Below, in pieces: positions 7,423-14,476 of a stretch of 35,828 nt of DNA (positions are counted from its first letter, which is position 1; the number at the start of each line of letters is the position of its first letter). Below the pieces are notes generated by a model. That model searched no databases and had not been told where the DNA came from. It saw only the letters and a list, made by a program, of their open reading frames with translations. Both the position numbers and the translations under genes were made by a program. This DNA is from a virus. The stretch is from positions 1 to 35,828 of the IMG/VR virus record IMGVR_UViG_3300032285_000445. One strand, written 5' to 3'.

Positions 7423-7845
7423 TCATTTAATAGTGATCGAACGTGGTTTTAATGCTTCTGGAACGATACGCTCAATTTCAATCTTAAGCATACCATCCTT
7501 AACTTCAGCACCCTTGACTTCCATATATTCAGCTAGGGTAAATGTCTGCTCAAAATCACGAGCGGCTAATCCACGATGCAAATATTCCACACCTTCTGCG
7601 GCATTAGCTCGTTTACCTGTAATCATTAGCTGATCTTGATCAACTTCTACAGTGATTTCATCTTTGGTAAAACCTGCTACTGCTACTTCGATTCCATACT
7701 TGTTGTCAGCGTATTTGACAATGTTGTGTGGAGGATAGTTGCCGTTTACATTAGCGAATTGATTGTTAAAGTAACGATCAAATCCTACAAGTGCTCTGTT
7801 GATTTGTGCTAGAGCATTAGCATCAATAGTTCTTAGTTGGTTCAT
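7423..7845 (-). CDS. Small heat-shock protein (Hsp20/IbpA-like)
   Basis: 140 aa. It has an alpha-crystallin domain (residues about 40-125): 'YGIEVAVAGFTKDEITVEVD', 'LMITGKR', 'HRGLAARDFEQTFTL', then 'GMLKIEIERIVPEA' and a C-terminal 'PRSITIK' containing the I-x-I tail motif used for oligomerisation. It is an ATP-independent holdase that hands unfolded clients to the DnaK system. It sits directly downstream of phage dnaK but has its own perfect sigma-70 promoter (7908-7936) and a 5' stem-loop leader nearly the same as that of dnaK. Small heat-shock proteins are known in T4-like cyanophages; here the gene is part of a larger folding cluster. Confidence 0.95.
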   Translation of the reverse strand: MNQLRTIDANALAQINRALVGFDRYFNNQFANVNGNYPPHNIVKYADNKYGIEVAVAGFTKDEITVEVDQDQLMITGKRANAAEGVEYLHRGLAARDFEQTFTLAEYMEVKGAEVKDGMLKIEIERIVPEALKPRSITIK

Positions 7846-7875
7846 TTTGTTTCTCCTTTATTAAGCAAGAACTTT

Positions 7876-7901
7876 GTAGGGCCCGACCATCGGCGCCCTA
7901 C
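7876..7901 (-). other. 5'-terminal stem-loop in the hsp20 leader
   Basis: GTAGGGC/GCCCTAC plus an inner CCGA/TCGG stem. It begins at the predicted +1 (7901) of the sigma-70 promoter. It is followed by TTCTTGCTTAAT and AAAGGAGAAA, almost the same as in the dnaK leader. Likely an mRNA-stabilising or regulatory element. Confidence 0.7.
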
Positions 7902-7907
7902 GATTTT

Positions 7908-7936
7908 ATTATATTACTTCTTATCCTTAGTGTCAA
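7908..7936 (-). promoter_or_regulatory. Consensus sigma-70 promoter for hsp20
   Basis: TTGACA, 17 nt, TATAAT: no mismatch. The -35 lies inside the end of dnaK and the -10 abuts its stop codon. Confidence 0.85.
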
Positions 7937-9821
7937 CCTCTGTGAACTCTGCATCTACTACAGCAGGCTCTGGTTCAGCCGCAGGAGCTTCTGGAGGAGC
8001 TTGTTCTGCTGTCTGTTTAGCAGTAAAGATTGGTTGTGCTTTTTCAAACAACGTTTGGACAGACTTTTGGATAGCTTCTGGATCGTCGCCAAGTACTGAT
8101 TTGTCAACGTCGGCCAGGGCGGTTTCAAATGCTGTCTTGTCGTCTTCTGTTAGCTTATCTTTGTACTGTTCAAAATCTTTCTTCACAGTATGTGTTGCAC
8201 CTTCCGCATTGTTACGAGCTTCGATCAATTCCTTCAGCTTCTTATCAGCTTCGGCATTTTCCTCTGCTTCCTTAACCATGCGTTGTATTTCTGCTTCAGA
8301 TAGACCTGAATCAGATTTAATAGTAATCTTGTTTTCTTTGCCAGTATTCTTATCCTTGGCACTTACATTCAAGATACCATTAGCATCAAGATCTAGTGTG
8401 ACCTCGATCTGGGGAACACCACGCATTGCTGGAGCAATACCTTCTAGGTTAAATTCGCCCAACAACTTGTTGTGTTGCATTAGTTCACGCTCGCCCTGTC
8501 CTACCTTAATAGTGACAGCAGGCTGATTGTCTTCAGCTGTGCTGAATGTCTGAGTGTGTTTAGTTGGAATAGTTGTGTTCTTCTGGATCAGCTTGGTAAA
8601 GATACCGCCCATTGTTTCGATACCTAATGACAATGGAGTAACGTCTAGCAACAGAACGTCTGTCTTATCGCCTGCTAGAACAGCACCTTGGATTGCGGCG
8701 CCTGCGGCAACTGCTTCGTCTGGGTTGACGTCCTTACGTGGAGCCTTGCCAAACAGTTTCTCAACTGCTTCTTGTACCTTAGGCATGCGTGTCTGTCCAC
8801 CAACAAGGATAACTTCGTCGATGTCAGCGGCAGTAACACCTGCATCTTTCATAGCAACCTTACATGGTTCAATTGAACGCTGGATCAATACATCTACCAT
8901 CTGTTCAAACTTGCTACGTGTAATCTTGACGATCAAATGCTTAGGACCGCTTGCGTCTGCTGTGATGTATGGCAAGTTGACTTCAGTCTGTGCGGCGCTA
9001 GACAATTCAATCTTGGCCTTTTCAGCTGAATCCTTTAGACGTTGTAGTGCCAACTGATCCTTCTTAAGGTCGATGCCAGACTCTTTCTTGAACTCATCTA
9101 CTAGATAGTCCATGATAACTTGGTCAAAGTCTTCACCGCCTAGGAATGTATCACCATTAGTTGACAACACTTCAATCTGCTTGTCGCCATCGATATTGGC
9201 AATCTCGATAATGGACACGTCGAATGTACCACCACCTAGATCGTATACAGCTACCTTACGATCCTTCTTATCTTCTTTATCTACGCCATAGGCTAGAGCA
9301 GCCGCAGTTGGTTCGTTGATAATGCGAAGTACTTCGAGTCCAGCAATACGTCCTGCATCCTTAGTTGCTTGACGTTGACTGTCGTTAAAGTAAGCAGGCA
9401 CGGTGATAACTGCTTGAGTAACTGTTGTACCCAAATAGTCCTCTGCTGTCTTTTTCATCTTACGAAGTACTTCGGCTGAAACTTGCGGCGGAGCCAATTT
9501 CTCGCCATTTGCTTCGATCCAAGCGTCACCGTTTTCTGCCTTGATGATACTGTAAGGCATCAAGTCAATATCTTTCTGTACAGCCTGCTCTTCGAACTTA
9601 CGTCCGATTAAACGCTTTGCCGCATAAATTGTATTCTTTGGGTTTGTGACTGCTTGTCGCTTTGCTGTTGCACCTACTAGGATCTCGTCTGTAGTGTATG
9701 CAATGATTGACGGTGTTGTTCTAGCACCTTCGCTGTTTTCGATTACCTTAGCTTTTCCGTTTTCTAGGATAGCTACACAGCTATTTGTTGTACCTAAGTC
9801 GATACCGATGATTTTGCTCAT
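7914..9821 (-). CDS. dnaK: Hsp70 chaperone DnaK, full length
   Basis: 635 aa, the normal bacterial length. The ATPase domain (1-385) shows '[14 protein letters not shown]', '[10 protein letters not shown]' with the catalytic Lys, '[20 protein letters not shown]', '[12 protein letters not shown]' and '[13 protein letters not shown]'. The linker is '[16 protein letters not shown]'. The substrate-binding domain and helical lid follow, and the protein ends '[11 protein letters not shown]' like cellular DnaK. No part is missing, so it should work as an ATP-driven foldase with host DnaJ and GrpE, which are absent from the window. The sequence resembles betaproteobacterial DnaK ('[13 protein letters not shown]', '[12 protein letters not shown]'), suggesting capture from such a host. 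A full-length DnaK is rare in phages. Its leader (late box, 5' stem-loop, AAAGGAG) is a near copy of the hsp20 leader. Confidence 0.98.
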   Translation of the reverse strand: MSKIIGIDLGTTNSCVAILENGKAKVIENSEGARTTPSIIAYTTDEILVGATAKRQAVTNPKNTIYAAKRLIGRKFEEQAVQKDIDLMPYSIIKAENGDAWIEANGEKLAPPQVSAEVLRKMKKTAEDYLGTTVTQAVITVPAYFNDSQRQATKDAGRIAGLEVLRIINEPTAAALAYGVDKEDKKDRKVAVYDLGGGTFDVSIIEIANIDGDKQIEVLSTNGDTFLGGEDFDQVIMDYLVDEFKKESGIDLKKDQLALQRLKDSAEKAKIELSSAAQTEVNLPYITADASGPKHLIVKITRSKFEQMVDVLIQRSIEPCKVAMKDAGVTAADIDEVILVGGQTRMPKVQEAVEKLFGKAPRKDVNPDEAVAAGAAIQGAVLAGDKTDVLLLDVTPLSLGIETMGGIFTKLIQKNTTIPTKHTQTFSTAEDNQPAVTIKVGQGERELMQHNKLLGEFNLEGIAPAMRGVPQIEVTLDLDANGILNVSAKDKNTGKENKITIKSDSGLSEAEIQRMVKEAEENAEADKKLKELIEARNNAEGATHTVKKDFEQYKDKLTEDDKTAFETALADVDKSVLGDDPEAIQKSVQTLFEKAQPIFTAKQTAEQAPPEAPAAEPEPAVVDAEFTEVDTKDKK

Positions 9822-9851
9822 AATTTTTCTCCTTTAATTAAGCAAGAATTT

Positions 9852-9874
9852 GTAGGCCCTTTACGGCGCTCTAC
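9852..9874 (-). other. 5'-terminal stem-loop in the dnaK leader
   Basis: GTAG(A)GC pairs with GCCTAC with one bulge, starting at the predicted +1 (9874) of the late box. Downstream TTCTTGCTTAATTAAAGGAG matches the hsp20 leader. Confidence 0.55.
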
Positions 9875-9879
9875 AAATT

Positions 9880-9887
9880 TATTTATG
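9880..9887 (-). promoter_or_regulatory. T4-type late promoter box (CATAAATA) for dnaK
   Basis: Five nucleotides before the G that opens the dnaK leader hairpin; overlaps the end of the MazG-like gene. Confidence 0.6.
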
Positions 9888-10173
9888 CCTGATGAATCTG
9901 ATCTTTGAAAATATTTGACCAGATTTTTAGCTTTTCACGCTTGGCTTCTGCGGCACGTTCAATATTTGTAAAACTAACGATATCTAGCTCTTGCAGTATA
10001 TCTACCATAGCTTGCAAATCACCCAGTTCTTCTTCCAGGTGTTCTCTATTAGTCTTAGGTTTTCCGGGCTTGAGGTTATCCAGCCCGAAACGACTAATCT
10101 TGCTGACTGCTTGGATTACTTCAGCACATTCCTCTTGGAGGATATCCATTACTTCTTTGGTTTGTGAGTCCAT
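9883..10173 (-). CDS. MazG-like all-alpha NTP pyrophosphohydrolase
   Basis: 96 aa, single domain. The two metal-binding motifs of the family are visible: E-x-x-E in 'QEECAEVIQAVSKI' (residues about 13-26) and E-x-x-D in 'HLEEELGDLQAMVDIL' (about 45-60). These enzymes hydrolyse (d)NTPs to monophosphates and are common in phages, where roles in cleaning up abnormal nucleotides or lowering alarmones have been proposed. The gene follows the DexA-like exonuclease by 3 nt and has no strong ribosome site of its own, so the two are likely cotranscribed from the sigma-70 promoter at 10793-10821 as an early nucleotide-metabolism pair. Confidence 0.85.
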   Translation of the reverse strand: MDSQTKEVMDILQEECAEVIQAVSKISRFGLDNLKPGKPKTNREHLEEELGDLQAMVDILQELDIVSFTNIERAAEAKREKLKIWSNIFKDQIHQA

Positions 10174-10176
10174 ATA

Positions 10177-10761
10177 TTATCTTTCGTTATAAAATGGTGT
10201 GATATGATGCCCATTCAACTTAGTACTAGTGCGCAATGTATTATAGACATTTTGTACACCGACTGCTTGATTCCAAGCATCCTGCAATGCATGGTGTGCT
10301 AGCACCGGAGGACGCTTAGGATCGATACCGATATCGAAAAGAGTTCTGACGTCACGCACTTGCCAAAACTGCCAAGGATTCGCCTTGTCCAGTTTACGGA
10401 AAACATGTTCGCAGATCATGATGTCAAATACACTGCCGTTCGACCATACACGCTTTGCACCCCAGCAAAACTTGTACAGTTGGTCAAATGCATCACGTAT
10501 ATGTATACGACCTTCTGTTCCGAACGCTTCGTCTTGAGCTTCTTTACTTTGATTGGCCCACCATGCTACAGTATCATCCATGACTCGCAGTCCTAACTGA
10601 TCGCAACTATCTTGATCCACTCGGACATAAAAGCTGTCCATTGCGGGTTCTTCGATATCCATACCCATAGGGTCGAACTTTACTGCACCGATAGTTAGGA
10701 TAGCCGCATCAGTAGATGTTGCTAGCGTTTCTAAGTCAATCATTACATCTGTATTAGCCAT
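10177..10761 (-). CDS. DexA-like 3'-5' exonuclease (DnaQ fold)
   Basis: 194 aa. The DEDD-type exonuclease motifs are in order: Exo I 'DVMIDLETLA' (residues 5-14), Exo II around 'VWSNGSVFDIMI' (about 105-116), and Exo III 'HHALQDAWNQAVG' (about 156-168) with a His five residues before the last Asp. The same arrangement is found in T4 DexA and related exoribonucleases. T4 DexA digests DNA from the 3' end; related bacterial enzymes act on RNA, so the substrate is uncertain. It is first of the pair with the MazG-like gene and has a strong early promoter, which fits host-nucleic-acid turnover early in infection. Confidence 0.85.
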   Translation of the reverse strand: MANTDVMIDLETLATSTDAAILTIGAVKFDPMGMDIEEPAMDSFYVRVDQDSCDQLGLRVMDDTVAWWANQSKEAQDEAFGTEGRIHIRDAFDQLYKFCWGAKRVWSNGSVFDIMICEHVFRKLDKANPWQFWQVRDVRTLFDIGIDPKRPPVLAHHALQDAWNQAVGVQNVYNTLRTSTKLNGHHITPFYNER

Positions 10762-10792
10762 TAGTTTACTTTCTCTTTATGTTTGATTTTAC

Positions 10793-10821
10793 ATTTTAAC
10801 ATAGTTCTGTACAGGTGTCAA
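10793..10821 (-). promoter_or_regulatory. Sigma-70 promoter for the exonuclease/MazG pair
   Basis: TTGACA, 17 nt, TAAAAT (one mismatch in the -10). Predicted leader about 25 nt. Confidence 0.75.
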
Positions 10822-10824
10822 CCG

Positions 10825-11400
10825 TTAACTGTATTCATATGGGGTACTAGGATGTCCATAATCCACTGGGATGTCTCCTTTAAAGTTATCGTAATCCTGG
10901 TAATAGCCTTCGTTGGGTTTAAGCTCGCGCCAGTCGACATATTTGATCTTAGCCAGTAACACTTCATTCTTACTAAGCAAGTCACACACAATGAATGAAC
11001 TAGAACAGGCGCCTCGAATAGTTTTAATCGGTGCATGTTTGTATTCATTAGCCAATAAAGCCTTGTGCATGGCACCGCCATACGGAGCCATGATGCGAAC
11101 TATGCCTAGCTTTTGATTTCTTAAACGGAACTTATCGTAGATAGTAAGTTCTGTGAGTGTAGCTTCGTTGCTATCACTAATACGCAACAATGCGTTTTTA
11201 ACTTTGATGCTACCTTTGGTATGACTGTTATCAGGCGTTTCCTTAGTACTCCAGGATAGCTGACAGTCTACATGATTGACGTATAACGTCTCTCCATGAA
11301 ATTTTAAGACCCACATTGGAATGGTCTCGTCTTCTAAGTGTTTCTTGTTGAAATGGAAAACTACATCTCTGCAAGCATATTCAATCTATTGTTGTGACAT
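10825..11400 (-). CDS. Conserved-type phage protein with an in-frame TAG at codon 5 (read-through gene)
   Basis: The ATG at 11400 has the best ribosome site in this region (TTAAAGGAG, 6 nt, ATG). It begins M-S-Q-Q-TAG and continues in frame as I-E-Y-A-C-R-D-V-V-F-H-F-N before joining an open frame of 163 codons that starts at an internal ATG (11316) with no ribosome site. The residues between TAG (11386-11388) and that ATG look like ordinary protein, so the gene spans 191 codons with one amber codon. A tRNA with anticodon CUA lies upstream on the same strand (13577-13651), so the TAG is probably decoded as an amino acid in infected cells. The protein itself is unrecognised: a soluble mixed alpha/beta protein with 'KETPDNSHTKGSIKVKNALL'. 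A late box lies at 11426-11433. Without suppression only a 4-residue peptide would be made from this start. Confidence 0.75.
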
Positions 11401-11425
11401 TTTTTTCTCCTTTAAGTTCACATTG

Positions 11426-11433
11426 TATTTAAT
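11426..11433 (-). promoter_or_regulatory. T4-type late promoter box (ATTAAATA) for the amber-containing gene
   Basis: Overlaps the end of the preceding gene; gives a leader of about 20 nt carrying AAAGGAG. Confidence 0.5.
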
Positions 11434-11881
11434 AACGACTTCCAGGTTGTCCTGGTTCATTTGAGCCCGTGCAGGCCAAATTATGATCTGTTGCCCGGGG
11501 GCAACGCTTGTTTCCACATTCAGGGCAAACGACGAGCATACTCATAGTTAAAGGCCAGCCTCGGCTGTCTTTACGTTCGCTCATGCAGTTATAACAACCA
11601 CACTGGTCTTCAGTGCTGTTATCATTCTTAGCCTTCCAGCTTTCGGGCATGGTCCAAGGACGTTGTTGTATATCTTCTTCGCCTAACAACTTGCCGATCT
11701 TCTTAGTAAGTTCGTGCTGATGGGCATTAGACGTATACGCATAGTTATACTGTAATAATACCATAGTATGTTCATGCATGCCCTCGTGTTGCATCTTGAT
11801 ATGCACAGTGCCCATGAGGTCTTTTTCATACCAAATTTCGGTAGGATAGATCTTGACTACTTTTACAGTCTGTACAGTCAT
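11429..11881 (-). CDS. Small zinc-ribbon-containing phage protein, function unknown
   Basis: 150 aa. Two Cys-rich patches suggest zinc binding: 'CGCYNC' (about residues 93-98) and 'CPECGNKRCPRATDHNLAC' (about 119-137). The N-terminal half is a beta-rich domain with a His-containing loop. It ends 'SNEPGQPGSRY', a tail style I recall from hypothetical proteins of T4-like aquatic phages. The start codon overlaps the stop of the 74-aa gene (ATGA), so it is part of the run of small genes downstream of the AAA+ ATPase. A role in nucleic-acid binding is possible from the zinc ribbon but not shown. Confidence 0.75.
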   Translation of the reverse strand: MTVQTVKVVKIYPTEIWYEKDLMGTVHIKMQHEGMHEHTMVLLQYNYAYTSNAHQHELTKKIGKLLGEEDIQQRPWTMPESWKAKNDNSTEDQCGCYNCMSERKDSRGWPLTMSMLVVCPECGNKRCPRATDHNLACTGSNEPGQPGSRY

Positions 11882-12102
11882 CGATTGTCAATAGCCTCTA
11901 CACATAAATGTTGCCACAATTGAACATCGTCGATATCAGGTCCAAACTGTGCGCCATAACTTAACGACACAGGGCGGGTGAAGATATCTTCACCGGTAGT
12001 ATTGTCCGTGATTATCAAAACACCAACACGAGCTTCTTCTCGGAGAACCTTACATTCAAACTGATTATCTAAAGTAGATTCCCAAATAACAGAATTTGTC
12101 AT
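11878..12102 (-). CDS. Small phage protein, function unknown
   Basis: 74 aa, no recognised domain. The N-terminal two thirds look like an antiparallel beta domain ('FECKVLREEARVGVLIITD'); the C-terminal 'DDVQLWQHLCVEAIDN' is helical. GAGGAAAAGA precedes the ATG, and the ATG overlaps the stop of the small membrane gene upstream. It belongs to the compact operon of the AAA+ ATPase. Confidence 0.7.
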   Translation of the reverse strand: MTNSVIWESTLDNQFECKVLREEARVGVLIITDNTTGEDIFTRPVSLSYGAQFGPDIDDVQLWQHLCVEAIDNR

Positions 12103-12227
12103 TTCTTTTCCTCAGCTTTCTGTTCTATCTTTACTTCTGGTTTATCTATATATGTAACGATGAACTTTTCACCGTAGTGCCAACCAAACGCTGTAAAGAA
12201 ACCTGCTACTACCCAGTATGCTATCAC
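12099..12227 (-). CDS. Small single-span membrane protein (GTG start)
   Basis: 42 aa. It starts at GTG (12227-12225), which overlaps the stop of the upstream membrane gene (GTGA), and ends in ATGA overlapping the next gene, filling exactly the 120-nt space between them. The product is a short hydrophobic helix ('IAYWVVAGFFTAFGW') followed by a charged Lys/Glu tail. The perfect fit of both overlaps supports a real gene; function unknown, perhaps a partner of the neighbouring membrane protein. Confidence 0.65.
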   Translation of the reverse strand: MIAYWVVAGFFTAFGWHYGEKFIVTYIDKPEVKIEQKAEEKK

Positions 12228-12451
12228 TTTTTAGTTTCCTCTAAGTGAGGAGCGATCCTGGCAAGTTCTTCCTCGTGAGCAAATCGCTCTGGAGGATTCA
12301 AATGCCAACTATCCTTACTAAAGATAGTAACAGGTTTCCAGTATTTGTGTAGGATGTTGTTGATAGCCACGATAGCCGCGACTACAACAACAAATCCTAA
12401 CATAGTTAAGATGCTGCCGGCTAAAAAGACGGCCGCTTGATCCATGTCCAT
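12224..12451 (-). CDS. Small single-span membrane protein
   Basis: 75 aa. One transmembrane helix (residues about 7-33, 'VFLAGSILTMLGFVVVVAAI') is followed by a soluble tail of about 40 residues. AAGGAACTAT precedes the ATG, 12 nt after the AAA+ ATPase gene. Similar small proteins occur beside this ATPase in T4-like aquatic phages as I recall. Function unknown. Confidence 0.75.
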   Translation of the reverse strand: MDMDQAAVFLAGSILTMLGFVVVVAAIVAINNILHKYWKPVTIFSKDSWHLNPPERFAHEEELARIAPHLEETKK

Positions 12452-12463
12452 ATAGTTCCTTGG

Positions 12464-13543
12464 TTAAAAGGCATCCCAGTAACGGTAGCCTTGTTCTTTC
12501 ACTTTAGTAAGCACAAGAGTGTTTCCGTTAGAACCAACAAAAACATACTTGTTGCCATTATCATCGATCTTCTTCAGATGGGCAGGCTCAAAAGTCATTT
12601 GTTCCCAATCCCAATCGCCGTCAGCATCTTCTTCTTGGCTGTAAGACCTGTAGCTGACATTTACACGCTTGTTAAGCGGATTACCGTGCCACTCCTTTGA
12701 TTCGAAATCAGCGTCGCCGACTTCTTCACCATTGACCATTAGCTTGACCTTGTAACGCCCATCATTACCATACTCAGGCTTGGCATTCAGCATAGTCATA
12801 GCTTCCTGAGGAGACTCGTTAAATCGGTTCATCTCTTCGACCAATGCCTTAAGCATATCAAAGTTAAACTGATCAAACGTTCCAGCGATACCGATGATAC
12901 GATCGATATGTTCCTTGGCCTTAAGATTATCTTCGCAGTACTCGCGGATAAATTCCGATTCAAGACCGTTGTACTCCAATGAGTAGAAGATTCGTCCTGG
13001 ACGATTCTTCATGTGCTGATTAACACGGTATTTGTCATTACAAGTAAGAACGAACAACTTCTTGCTAGGATATACTCCATCTAGCAAGGTTAGCATAGCT
13101 TCTTGATCGTCGCTATCGTAGATCTTTTCGAACTCGTCGAACACTACGATTGCAGGTTGCTCGATGCTCTGGATAAAAGCATTGAACGCTTCTCCGCACC
13201 ATGGCTGATTGATTACGATAGTCGGATAACCCTTGTCGTATCCTTTGAAAGATAGCATCTTAGCCAAAAGAGTCTTACCAGATCCTTTTTCACCAGTAAG
13301 CATTACACCGGTAGAGCTTGGACGGTCTTCGAAAGCATAGAGGATACGTTCTGCACGTTTGTGCGTATCTCCATAGACTTTGCCCTTGATGTCGAAGGCG
13401 TCAACACCTTCGAGAAACAACTCACCAGTCATTTCATTCTTCTTAATCACATAGTTCCCAGCTGGAAGTTGCTCGCGGATGTCGAGTGCTTCCTTCTTTG
13501 ATACTCTGTATGTGTTTCCTTGCTTCAGAAAGTATGTCATCAT
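12464..13543 (-). CDS. AAA+ ATPase of T4-like phages
   Basis: 359 aa. Walker A is 'GEKGSGKT' (84-91) and Walker B 'IVVFDE' (132-137). A sensor-like 'LFVLTCND' and arginine-rich 'MKNRPGRIFY' follow, so the ATPase should be active. The first 70 residues are a beta-rich adaptor region and the last 90 an extra domain rich in Asp/Glu ('SQEEDADGDWDWEQMTF'). It is not a clamp loader (gp44), helicase or ClpX as far as I can see. The gene is first after the suppressor tRNA, 34 nt downstream, in the transcript from the consensus promoter at 13661. Remodelling of a phage or host protein complex is likely; the target is unknown. Confidence 0.85.
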   Translation of the reverse strand: MMTYFLKQGNTYRVSKKEALDIREQLPAGNYVIKKNEMTGELFLEGVDAFDIKGKVYGDTHKRAERILYAFEDRPSSTGVMLTGEKGSGKTLLAKMLSFKGYDKGYPTIVINQPWCGEAFNAFIQSIEQPAIVVFDEFEKIYDSDDQEAMLTLLDGVYPSKKLFVLTCNDKYRVNQHMKNRPGRIFYSLEYNGLESEFIREYCEDNLKAKEHIDRIIGIAGTFDQFNFDMLKALVEEMNRFNESPQEAMTMLNAKPEYGNDGRYKVKLMVNGEEVGDADFESKEWHGNPLNKRVNVSYRSYSQEEDADGDWDWEQMTFEPAHLKKIDDNGNKYVFVGSNGNTLVLTKVKEQGYRYWDAF

Positions 13544-13576
13544 CTACCTTGTTAGGTTTGGGTTTAAAACGTAGTG

Positions 13577-13651
13577 TGGTGCGCTTAGTGGGAGTCGAAC
13601 CCACCAAACAGAGATTTAGAGTCTCCTTACCTTCCGCAGGTTCTTAAGCGC
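13577..13651 (-). tRNA. Amber-suppressor tRNA, anticodon CUA
   Basis: 75 nt with CCA encoded. Acceptor stem GCGCTTA/TAAGCGC is perfect. The T arm is GTGGG-TTCGACT-CCCAC. The anticodon stem is GGAGA/TCTCT with loop CTCTAAA: U33 and A37 are in place and positions 34-36 are CTA, which reads UAG codons. Alternative framings (such as UCU for Arg) break the anticodon stem and lose U33. The short variable arm (5 nt) excludes Leu, Ser and bacterial Tyr types; discriminator is A. The D arm is weak (3 pairs) and positions 8 and 14 are A and T, the reverse of normal. The amino acid cannot be read from sequence. It is transcribed from a consensus promoter 10 nt upstream. Confidence 0.85.
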
Positions 13652-13660
13652 ATTGTCTCT

Positions 13661-13689
13661 ATTATAGTAGATGTTGATTAGTATGTCAA
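13661..13689 (-). promoter_or_regulatory. Consensus sigma-70 promoter for the suppressor tRNA and AAA+ operon
   Basis: TTGACA, 17 nt, TATAAT with no mismatch; the -35 overlaps the bS21 stop codon. The tRNA begins about 10 nt after the -10, so it is at the extreme 5' end of the transcript. Confidence 0.87.
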
Positions 13690-13925
13690 TACAATTTTGG
13701 TGGAAGTTGCTCTTTCGCCAGCTTCTTTTTGTATCGATTGATCGCCGCGGCCTTCTTGCGCTTGCGTTCAGTAGTGGGCTTTTCGTAGAACTCTTTGCGT
13801 CGTAGTTCATCCATGATGCCACTGTCTTCAATTTTTCTCTTGAAACGTCTCAAGGCTTGGTTCATGTTCTCACCTTCCCTGAGAGTTACACGGTTACCGT
13901 CGAAACGTTTATCCCTCTGTGTCAT
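13686..13925 (-). CDS. rpsU: Ribosomal protein bS21, phage-encoded
   Basis: 79 aa from the ATG at 13925; an upstream in-frame ATG at 13946 would add 7 residues within the preceding gene. The bS21 signature is clear: '[17 protein letters not shown]', '[20 protein letters not shown]' and a final 'LPPKLY' as in betaproteobacteria. bS21 sits on the 30S platform near the mRNA exit and anti-Shine-Dalgarno helix, is loosely bound and can be exchanged. A phage copy could therefore replace the host protein and favour phage mRNAs. Viral bS21 genes have been reported in several aquatic phages. Its position next to a suppressor tRNA makes this a small translation module. Confidence 0.95.
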   Translation of the reverse strand: MTQRDKRFDGNRVTLREGENMNQALRRFKRKIEDSGIMDELRRKEFYEKPTTERKRKKAAAINRYKKKLAKEQLPPKLY

Positions 13926-14325
13926 TTTCGTCTTCTTCTCCATCATCGTCCGTGACCTGCGCCACGATCCAGTCTAAGTTATAAATTCTGTTCTTACTAA
14001 TCAATCCATAAGGAGTGATTTCATCATTAGTTATATAGTGTGTATTAGGTTGAGCAAGAAGATAAGTTACAAATAATTTAGTAGTAGGATCGCAGTTGTC
14101 AATATCGATAATGGTAATATCGCATTGGTTAGCTACACTAAGTAGCCAATCTACATCGTGCTCATTGTCATCGTAGATGAACACATTAATTTCTTCTATA
14201 TTGTGGCTCAAAATAGTTTGAAACTGTTGCTTCACATATAGCGAAGGCTTTATTAACAGATATCCCATATTCAAATTGAATAGTTTATCCGGCGGTGTTA
14301 TTAAGTTGATTTTTCCTAAGCTCAT
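13909..14325 (-). CDS. Phage protein of unknown function
   Basis: About 138 aa from the ATG at 14325 ('[13 protein letters not shown]'). A longer frame from 14385 would overlap the upstream gene by 100 nt and seems less likely. It is a soluble alpha/beta protein with alternating beta strands and acidic loops ('[17 protein letters not shown]', '[12 protein letters not shown]') resembling a Rossmann-like or nucleotide-binding fold, and an Asp/Glu-rich tail. It overlaps bS21 at its end. No family recognised. Confidence 0.7.
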   Translation of the reverse strand: MSLGKINLITPPDKLFNLNMGYLLIKPSLYVKQQFQTILSHNIEEINVFIYDDNEHDVDWLLSVANQCDITIIDIDNCDPTTKLFVTYLLAQPNTHYITNDEITPYGLISKNRIYNLDWIVAQVTDDDGEEDENDTEG

Positions 14326-14476
14326 GGATTCGTTCTTCGTATTGTGCAAGTTTCTCTTCTGGGTAATCAGTGAATCTGGGCCCATTTAATTTAACGTTCT
14401 CAACGAATTGATAAAGGTCCGGTTCTGTTGTTGGATCGACGATAACATCGCTAAACTGATGAGCGTTGTACTCCAC
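14285..14476 (-). CDS. Protein of unknown function; may be the -1 frameshift extension of the 409-aa gene
   Basis: 63 codons from a GTG at 14476 with no good ribosome site. The same frame is open for another 49 codons upstream, back to the A9 run at 14624-14632 inside the preceding gene, with protein-like residues ('EYVQNAEQGNGTLWSRIVA'). No ATG occurs in that stretch. Three readings are possible: expression by a -1 shift on A AAA AAG to give a product of about 504 aa; loss of a start codon (four more bases near 14564 would give ATG AAT GAA TAT); or a short GTG-started protein. The C-terminal part ('LYQFVENVKLNGPRF', '[16 protein letters not shown]') is helical. Function unknown. Confidence 0.55.
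   Translation of the reverse strand: MEYNAHQFSDVIVDPTTEPDLYQFVENVKLNGPRFTDYPEEKLAQYEERIHELRKNQLNNTAG

Noticed and set aside
7837-8526. 229-codon plus-strand open frame opposite dnaK
   Set aside because: Same reason: Ser/Val/Leu-rich mirror of a highly conserved coding region.
8554-9057. 167-codon plus-strand open frame opposite dnaK
   Set aside because: Antisense shadow; codon phase follows dnaK and there is no ribosome site.
10818-11081. 87-codon open frame on the minus strand
   Set aside because: Lies wholly within the amber-containing gene in another frame, has no ribosome site and an unlikely composition.
13577-13651. Reading of the tRNA as Arg (anticodon UCU) or Leu
   Set aside because: UCU would need C33 and two mismatches in the anticodon stem; Leu would need a long variable arm, which is absent.
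13616-13831. 71-codon open frame over the tRNA and bS21
   Set aside because: It is a shadow of bS21 and runs into the tRNA gene.
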